Position numbers and translations under genes: made by a program
Shown: one piece after another, positions 58,075 to 64,000 of the stretch
Layout of the letters: each line of letters opens with the position of its first letter
Position numbering within the stretch: the stretch's first letter is position 1
Source of the DNA: Gyromitra esculenta
Taxonomy: Eukaryota; Ascomycota; Pezizomycetes; Pezizales; Discinaceae
NCBI GenBank assembly: GCA_038503075.1
Contig: JBCAML010000014.1
Coordinates: forward strand, 1,550,001 to 1,614,000
DNA: 64,000 nucleotides
Direction: 5' to 3'
The notes under the pieces: generated by a model
The model's database searches: none
Told to the model about the DNA's origin: nothing
The model's input: the letters and a program-made list of their open reading frames with translations, nothing else

Positions 58075-59251
58075 GGGCTTTGAACCATCAACCGAAAGCC
58101 ATGCTATTGGGCATATGCTGATGGGCTGTTCGCATGATGAGCACGTGCGCTTAGTTGGGGATCACTATGTCTTCATCATGTATCACTCGAGTTTTCTCAT
58201 AAATAGAATCAATAGTTATATGCCTATTTATTATTTATTATTTCATTCAGCGCAATAATTACATGCAATCCGTAGGTTATGATCTTCTTAAAACCATAAA
58301 ACTCAACACACAAAAGCACAAATACACTGTACGAAACATTCACAAAAACACCACATGATCTAAAACCACCCTTAAATTTTCCACTTTTCACTTCATTTTC
58401 AAATGTCCAGCGCTCCCTATTTTTCTTTCTCCTTTCCCTTCCTGGGCTCTGCTCCTCCTCGCCAGCGCCGTGCCTTCGGAAAGGCGGCCCCATTAGCTTA
58501 ATAGAATTCGTTAATATATACCTGTCGTATGGTTTCCATCACTTTAGAAGAGCTGATCTATCTCTGTATCTAAAAGTGAACCTAACTAGCATAGCGTTAA
58601 GTATTGAGTCGTGTTAGCAAGATATAGACAAACAAGCATCAGTGACTGACTTCATCGATGTGCAATTTTAGTTCTCCTATAATCGCCGACCATATACTGC
58701 CTAGGTTTAGCAACGCGAGGCTGAAGCTGGGTGGTCGATGGTTCTTGCAGCGCCGGGGTAGCTTACGTATAGACCCGTTTCAGTCTGCGGGTCCAGTCTT
58801 TTAGAATTGCTATTGCAATTCGTAGAAGCCAATGCGTAGCCGTGAGAATTTAAATCTCTATAAATACTCTACATATGGTCTTACAATACACACTCTAGAA
58901 TTTATATGCTGCGGTTATAGCAAGATGTAAGACACTTACTTGTTTTAGGATATGTACACCGCTCCCCGGGAAAGTTATGCTGCATGAGTACAGGGAGCTG
59001 TCTGTGACTATATAAAGCCACGATAAGCTTTTGCGACCATAAAGTGTCTTCGCTGTGATATCGGGTAGCTCTTCTCGTAAGCAAAGTCTCTAGTGTGATT
59101 TAGCTTGCGTTTGTTACATCACGATAGCAACCAAAGTTTCTAAATTTGTCGCCCGTGCACTGAGAAATATATCGCTAAAATTCTACGTCTTATTTAAATT
59201 TCATACTTTATTTTGACAATTTAGGGTCAAATCGAATTCTTACTAAGCTGT
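58075..59251. other. Intergenic with possible LINE-like tail
   Basis: About 1.2 kb after the AA9 gene. It holds a possible third LINE-like 3' end (58225-58280), a pyrimidine-rich tract (58380-58460), and otherwise AT-rich sequence without a gene. Confidence 0.5.
58225..58280 (-). mobile_element. Possible LINE-like 3' end with (AAT)n tail
   Basis: On the minus strand CATAACC, GGATTG and AATGAAAT occur in the same order as in the copies at 47.2 and 50.1 kb, and the segment ends in an AAT/AATA run (58225-58243). The C/T-rich plus-strand sequence that follows (to about 58460) resembles the one beside the 50.1-kb copy. The match is much weaker than between the other two. Confidence 0.3.
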
Positions 59252-60334
59252 TTAGACAGAATCAAGTTTAACTTGCCTCTCGAAGAAGGGTATCACATCT
59301 TTAATCCACCTTTCATAGATCCCTGCATTATACCCATGCCCCCAATTCTCCACCAAAACGGCACGGCACTCAACGTTGCACTCCTTTAGGTCACGTATAG
59401 TTTTCTCGGATTCTCTAACCATAACCGACTTGTCTGCGGTTCCGTGAACAATGAAACTAGGCGGGAAACTTGGAGTAATCCAAAGTTCTGGAAAGAGGAT
59501 TTTCACTTCGTTGGGGATAAGTGCCGAAATCTCCGCGGTATCATCCGCAGAAAGCGTAGTTCTTAGGATTGAGCAAAGACCAGGCCTGCCAGTCAAAAAG
59601 TCCAACCGCGTACCGGAAAGAGACGCCATATTGGAAAGAAAAGTCCGTGTCCCAGGAGAGGCATCGTAATTCTTGGAGGAGGACCAGTTATAATGAAAGT
59701 CGGAACAGGGCCTGAGCGATTTGAACTCATTGCTCTCTGGGTTCGAGTATCTTTGGTAAATTCCGAGCATCTTTTTCTGCAGATAGGGCTTAGGGGTAAA
59801 GTAATGTGGCATGAGAAGTTCTCCACCCTGTCCAGAAAGTGAAAAGAATGCCCTTGGTTTCGGGATACCGTGGAGCGCCGCTTGTCGAGCTAGATAAGCA
59901 CCTCCGCTATGTCCACTTACAAATAGATTGTTTGGATCGATTCGATGGGTCTTAACTAAAGTAGAGAGAGTCGATGAGATGTACGTGAAAAGCTTCGTGA
60001 TATCTTCAAGAATATCATGGCCTGTCGATGGAATAAGGAGGCGATAGTCTGCTGATAGAAACGACCAACCTCTGGAGAGCACTTCATCTAATAATGGATT
60101 GCTAAGTGATGTGTAGTATGAAGTCGAGAGATACTTATTGATCCTGGAGATGATACCTTTGAATTCGGGCAAAATAAACTTTCTGTTCCCACGGAACATA
60201 CCACCACCATGGAAATATATGACTGCAGGGATGAGAGGAAAATCAATTGATGGTTCGAGTGTTGGAGGATAGACGTCTAAGCAAATATCGAGATCGCCCA
60301 CTTTCGAATACACAAAAGTTTGTGGTTGAGACAT
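59252..60334 (-). CDS. Alpha/beta-hydrolase (HSL-type esterase/lipase)
   Basis: An intronless 360-aa carboxylic ester hydrolase. The oxyanion-hole motif is YFHGGGMF (H42-G45), the nucleophile is S143 in VSGHSGGAY, the acid is D301 in HGTADKSV and the base is H333 in NWGHGYNAG, so the catalytic triad is complete. No signal peptide is visible, so it is likely intracellular. An upstream ATG at 60370 would add 12 residues, but that extension (MYVRTYVLLSTT) is partly encoded by an ACGT microsatellite at 60351-60368; the later start, MSQPQTFVYSK, is preferred. Related fungal enzymes act on small esters or in secondary metabolism; no substrate is indicated here and the gene has no functional neighbours. 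Confidence 0.88.
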   Translation of the reverse strand: MSQPQTFVYSKVGDLDICLDVYPPTLEPSIDFPLIPAVIYFHGGGMFRGNRKFILPEFKGIISRINKYLSTSYYTSLSNPLLDEVLSRGWSFLSADYRLLIPSTGHDILEDITKLFTYISSTLSTLVKTHRIDPNNLFVSGHSGGAYLARQAALHGIPKPRAFFSLSGQGGELLMPHYFTPKPYLQKKMLGIYQRYSNPESNEFKSLRPCSDFHYNWSSSKNYDASPGTRTFLSNMASLSGTRLDFLTGRPGLCSILRTTLSADDTAEISALIPNEVKILFPELWITPSFPPSFIVHGTADKSVMVRESEKTIRDLKECNVECRAVLVENWGHGYNAGIYERWIKDVIPFFERQVKLDSV

Positions 60335-60350
60335 TGTGGTTGAGAGTAAG

Positions 60351-60368
60351 ACGTACGTACGTACGTAC
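60351..60368. repeat. ACGT tetranucleotide microsatellite
   Basis: About four and a half ACGT units just upstream of the preferred hydrolase start. The repeat is self-complementary and could form a hairpin in the leader. Confidence 0.85.
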
Positions 60369-60979
60369 ACACAGCAACGATAAGATTGATTTAGTACAAG
60401 ATACGTTTACTCATGGGTATATATACCGTCCGCTGTGCCTTAATCGCAATCTATATGTAGCTAGTTCCGTACCCAGCCCCAACCCAGCTTTCTGCTGCCG
60501 TCAGCGAGGCGCGGTTGGGTTGTGTATGAACTAAGAGGGAGAACGTACGCGTCATTACGAAGCGCTTACCCCATAGAGTAGGTAGTCGGGATTTGTGAAA
60601 TAAATATATCCTTCAGGAGGTCGATGTGCAACATAAAAATAACATTGATATCAGAGGATGGTGAGGATTTCACTCACAGGTTCATATAAGGCCTACTTTC
60701 AACTTATATGGTGTACTCTTCAAGCAGATAATATTCACGAAACCTGACAACAAGCTACAGTCTCGGAAGCGGTCGGTACCTCTAAAGTCCCCACGATACA
60801 CAGAGAGTCGTTGAAGCGGAGCCCTAGTCATACATAGCTATCATTTTGATAGTACTCTAGAATCCAGGCTCGCATAAAACCGGATTGATGCGACAGTGAT
60901 CTATTGAATTTAGATTAACTTTTTATAGAAGGTATTCATGACTATCTACACTAGAAGACATTTGTCCAAAAGGTAGGAA
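60369..60979. other. Intergenic between hydrolase promoter and retroelement
   Basis: About 0.6 kb of AT-rich sequence. The part next to the hydrolase should be its promoter; the left boundary of the retroelement LTR may lie inside this stretch. Confidence 0.4.
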
Positions 60980-61392
60980 TGTCTCAAGGGGCGAGGTTTA
61001 TCTCCAAGCTCTCAGGTATCCCCCGAGATAAGCAGTGCTACTTGAAGAATAAACTAAGCGACGAGAGTGTTTTTACGAAGTTCCACAGGCTCTACGAAGT
61101 GTTCGAGTATAGAGGACTCGAGGATGGCGACAGCGTAAGGTTATCTGGTGTAACCGAGGTTTGTATTGGTAGAATACAAGAGTGTACGATAGAAGACGTT
61201 GCTTAAGGAAAGAGAAGAAAAAGTACAACAAGAGGGGAAATCCCTTCGCTTATATACCCATTATCCAACCCTTTGATGACAAACGTATGACTCATTGTAA
61301 AGGAAACCAAGGGAAACATATAGAACGATCAACAAAGCAACGCGACAAAACACTTATACTGCTAACCGAACAACCAGCAACCATCCATGAAA
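60980..61392 (-). repeat. Probable 3' LTR
   Basis: Directly after the polypurine tract AAGGGAGGGGG (minus strand, about 61395-61406) the sequence TACTTTCATGG resembles the TACTGTCACG start common in fungal chromovirus LTRs. A TGGGTATATAAGCG promoter-like TATA lies at 61247-61260 on the minus strand. The far end is not determined because the 5' LTR is out of view; 60980 is only a working limit. Confidence 0.4.
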
Positions 61393-62700
61393 GTACCCCC
61401 TCCCTTATAGCCGTGTGAGCTCCTGCGAACGCTAACCAGACCTTCCTTCGCTTACTTGGATATCTTTGGTGAAACGCGTCTACTGCTTTCGTTTCTTCGT
61501 GATATTCCGCGGTTCCCACGTAGCAATGCGTATCCTGTCCATTCGACCAGATATTGGAGCTTTCCTCGATAGATACGGAATCCAGTATACCTTCGACAAG
61601 ATATTCCTCGTGGTCGTTTACTTGAACGGGTGGAGGTGGTGGAATAATTTGGCCGGGGAGTGGATCAGTGGGAGCGGCTTTGATTAGTGAAACGTGAAAT
61701 ACCGGGTGATATTTCATAGACAATGGCAAGTCTATTTCATAGGCGTGTGCTGAGATTATTCGTTTCACGGGGAAGGGGCCACTCCATTTCCAGTCTAATT
61801 TCCTTGAATTTCTAGTCGTCCTCATGTTCTTCATGGATATGAAGACACGGTCATTGACCTTAAATGAAGGGGCGGGGATACGATGTCGATTGGTACTGGA
61901 CTCGAAAATATCTTGTGCCGTTCTCATCTGGGTTCGAAGAAAGTCTCTAAGTTCTTCCATTTTAGAAGCAAATAGGTCGGCGTCGAGGGTTTGCGGGGAT
62001 TGGTCATTAGAGATGATCGAGGTATCAAAACGGGGATGGTAACCGTAGTTGGCGAAGAAGGGTGTAGCTCTTGTACTGGCCGACTCTTGGTTATTAGCAG
62101 CGAACTCGGCGATTGGTAACCATTTAGCCCAGTCGTCTTGTTGGTACGAAACATAACAGCGAAGGTACTGTTCCATAACAAAGATTGAGACGCTCGGTTT
62201 GGCCGTCCGTTTCTGGAAGGATGTCGACATGCGAGCGGAAATATTCAGGCGTTGACAGAGATGTTTCCAGAATTTTGCCGTAAACTGTGTCCCTCTATCG
62301 GATGTGATATGGGACGGTAGTCCATGAAGTTTCCAAACGTTCTGGAGGTAAAGTTCTGCCGTTTGTTCCGCATTGACGGTAGTATTGCATGGGATTAAAT
62401 GTCGCATTTTTGACAATCTATCCACTATAACCATTATTGCATCAAAGCCATTGGATTTAGGGAGACCGGTAACAAAATCCATCGATAACTCTTCCCAGGG
62501 ACGATTGGGAATTGGGAGGGGCTTAAGGACGCCGTGGGTGCTGAGGGTATTGGGGCCGCTCGCCGACAGGTGTGACAATTTCGGGTGTAACGTCCAATGT
62601 ACTCTCTCATTTTCGGCCAGTAAAAGTGCCTAGAGATTAGTTCAAAGGACTTTTCGCGTCCTGGGTGGCCAGCGGAGGGGGCGTCATGATATCTTTGCAA
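61292..62700 (-). pseudogene. Chromovirus integrase with chromodomain-like tail, frameshifted
   Basis: The zinc-binding part lies in one frame (62434-62700: [13 protein letters not shown] with the His pair, then CHTCRR) and the catalytic core in another (61292-62578: DFVTGLPKS, IVDRLSK and TSDRGTQF). The register changes near 62560. Around 62195-62215 a short out-of-frame segment replaces the region where the third catalytic acidic residue is expected, before the frame returns at VMEQYLRCYV. The end carries EEYLVEGILDS ... AFHQRYPSKRRK, the outline of a chromodomain with a garbled middle. Enzyme activity is unlikely. Confidence 0.85.
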
Positions 62701-64000
62701 AATAAGTATGCGGAGAGGGTCATGATCGGGGATATAAAGCTTTTGTCGATAGAATAGATAACCATTTTTCTCGGTACAATCGCCAGTGTAATTTCCTTGG
62801 ATTGTTGTTCGCCGTTCTTAAGTGCTAGCAAGACTTTTTGTGGGAACGGGTCAGCAATATATCCTTGGTTTATTAAGATCTCGAGAGGGGCATCCAATTC
62901 AGCGGGTTCGTTTGTTAAAGAACCCGAAAACAAACTCAGCTTTGGATCTAGATTTCTTTCCTTCAGGACTACTTGGTGCTGGTGTTGTAGTCTTTCATCC
63001 CCTTCTTCAGGGAGATCTCCCGATCTCCGAGTCAGAGCGTCTGGCTTTCCTCCTTGTACTCCCGGTCGGTATGTGATGACAAAGTCAAAACGTGAGAGGT
63101 ATTCTGCCCATCTGACCTGCCTCCGATTAAGTTGCTTAGTAGTCATAAAGTACTCTAAGTTTTTATGGTCGGTAATGACAGATATGGGTAATTCGGATCC
63201 TTCGAGTTCGGGTCTCCATTCTTCGAAGCAGCGGATGATGGCTAGGAGTTCTTTGTCATAGATCTCATAGTTACATTCAGCAGGTGAGTGTTTCTTAGAG
63301 AAGAATGCTACGGGATGCAGTATGCCTTGGTCATCGAGCTGAGAGAGGACACCGCCGGAGACGAAGTCGGAAGCGTCGGATTCAACGAAGATCTTTTTCT
63401 TGGGATCGAAGTGGATGAGTACAGGGGCTTTAGTGAAGGCGTCTTTAAGCGCTTCGAAAGCGAGTTCGGCTTCAACGGTCCATTCGAAAACAGTGCCCTT
63501 TTTGGTGAAGGCGGTGAGAGGGGCGGCAAGGCGAGAAAATCCCAAGATAAATCTACGGTAAAAGTTTGCGAAGCCGAGAAAGGCTTGTATATCTTTAATT
63601 GACTTTGGGCGGTTCCAGTCTCGGACGGCTTTTAATTTATCTTCGTCCATCTTGATGCCTTCGGGGGTAAGGATTAGGCCTAGGTATTTGATGGACTGCA
63701 CATGAAATTCGCACTTCTCAGGTTTGAGGAGGATATCGTTGGCTTTGAGGGCATCTAGGACCTGTTTGACATGCATTTTGTGCTCAGCAAGGGTGTCGCT
63801 ATAGATGAGGATGTCGTCGAGGTAAGCCGTGCAGAAAAGATCAAGGTATTCTCGGAGTGAGTCGTTCACGAATCGTTGGAATGTGCCGGGGGCGTTGGTA
63901 AGGCCGAATGGCATTACCATGTACTCGTATAAGCCATATCGGGTTCGAAAGGCGGTTTTCCATTCCTCTCCCTCAGCGATGCGAATTTGGTGGAAGCCGT
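62637..64000 (-). pseudogene. Chromovirus reverse transcriptase and RNase H (partial)
   Basis: The open frame enters from the right edge ([17 protein letters not shown]) and continues through [13 protein letters not shown], the polymerase motif YLDDILIYS, the thumb/connection [12 protein letters not shown] and the RNase H core ([34 protein letters not shown]). This part looks intact to [15 protein letters not shown] and the start of the linker to integrase. One frameshift near 62785 then sends the frame to a stop at 62637. Confidence 0.88.

Larger units (their letters stand above)
60980..64000 (-). mobile_element. Ty3/gypsy chromovirus, decayed, 3' half (runs off right edge)
   Basis: A minus-strand LTR retrotransposon of fungi: reverse transcriptase, RNase H, integrase and a chromodomain-like C terminus in that order, then a polypurine tract and a probable 3' LTR. 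The gag, protease and 5' part lie beyond the right edge. Frameshifts near 62785, 62560 and 62195-62215 mean that no full-length polyprotein is made. This is a fungal genomic transposon, not an infectious virus. Confidence 0.9.

Noticed and set aside
60979..61206. 75-codon plus-strand frame as a gene
   Set aside because: It lies inside the probable 3' LTR of the chromovirus and has no recognisable domain.
1..64000. tRNA, rRNA and CRISPR features
   Set aside because: Scanning for B-box (GGTTCGANNCC) and for regularly spaced repeats gave nothing convincing; CRISPR is not expected in a fungal genome.

Overview
This window is nuclear DNA of a filamentous ascomycete (Pezizomycotina). The evidence is the short GT-AG introns of about 50-75 bases in nearly every gene, a fungal-type zinc-cluster regulator, an NRPS-like adenylate-forming reductase, an AA9 polysaccharide monooxygenase, a GH5_7 mannanase, a Ty3/gypsy chromovirus relic and gene-poor AT-rich stretches. 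I cannot place it to genus. Exon structures were built by hand from reading frame, splice signals and family motifs; each multi-exon model keeps an open frame and sums to a multiple of three.

Layout. 1-14.4 kb: a gene cluster holding the C-terminal part of a fungal transcription factor, a DgoD-like D-galactonate dehydratase, an adenylate-forming reductase, an aldo-keto reductase, a 2-keto-3-deoxy-galactonate-type aldolase and an anion:cation-symporter-type MFS transporter. 15-17.1 kb: a PA-TM-RING E3 ligase. 20.1-21.8 kb: a protein with eight DPRVDSD repeats. 23-24.6 kb: an AIF/AMID-like FAD oxidoreductase. 24.6-38.8 kb: mostly gene desert with two small spliced genes (65 and 58 aa) and one possible 70-aa membrane protein. 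38.8-41.5 kb: a large disordered orphan protein. 42.6-49.1 kb: a secreted mannanase and an aquaporin. 51.6-52.6 kb: a double SANT-like acidic protein. 52.6-60.3 kb: a desert containing an intact but highly split AA9 gene, then an alpha/beta hydrolase. 61-64 kb: a frameshifted Ty3/gypsy chromovirus running off the right edge.

How the genes fit together. Import of a hexonate (MFS), dehydration (DgoD-like), retro-aldol cleavage to pyruvate and glyceraldehyde (aldolase) and reduction of glyceraldehyde to glycerol (aldo-keto reductase) form a complete non-phosphorylative D-galactonate route, next to a candidate regulator. Three promoter regions of the cluster carry paired TCGGA/TCCGA half-sites of the kind bound by zinc-cluster proteins. 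The reductase in the middle does not fit the simple route and is the open question. The accessory DNA also holds three MITE-like inverted-repeat elements, two or three LINE-like 3' ends with different microsatellite tails, and a palindrome (TACATGTA) that recurs far more than chance.
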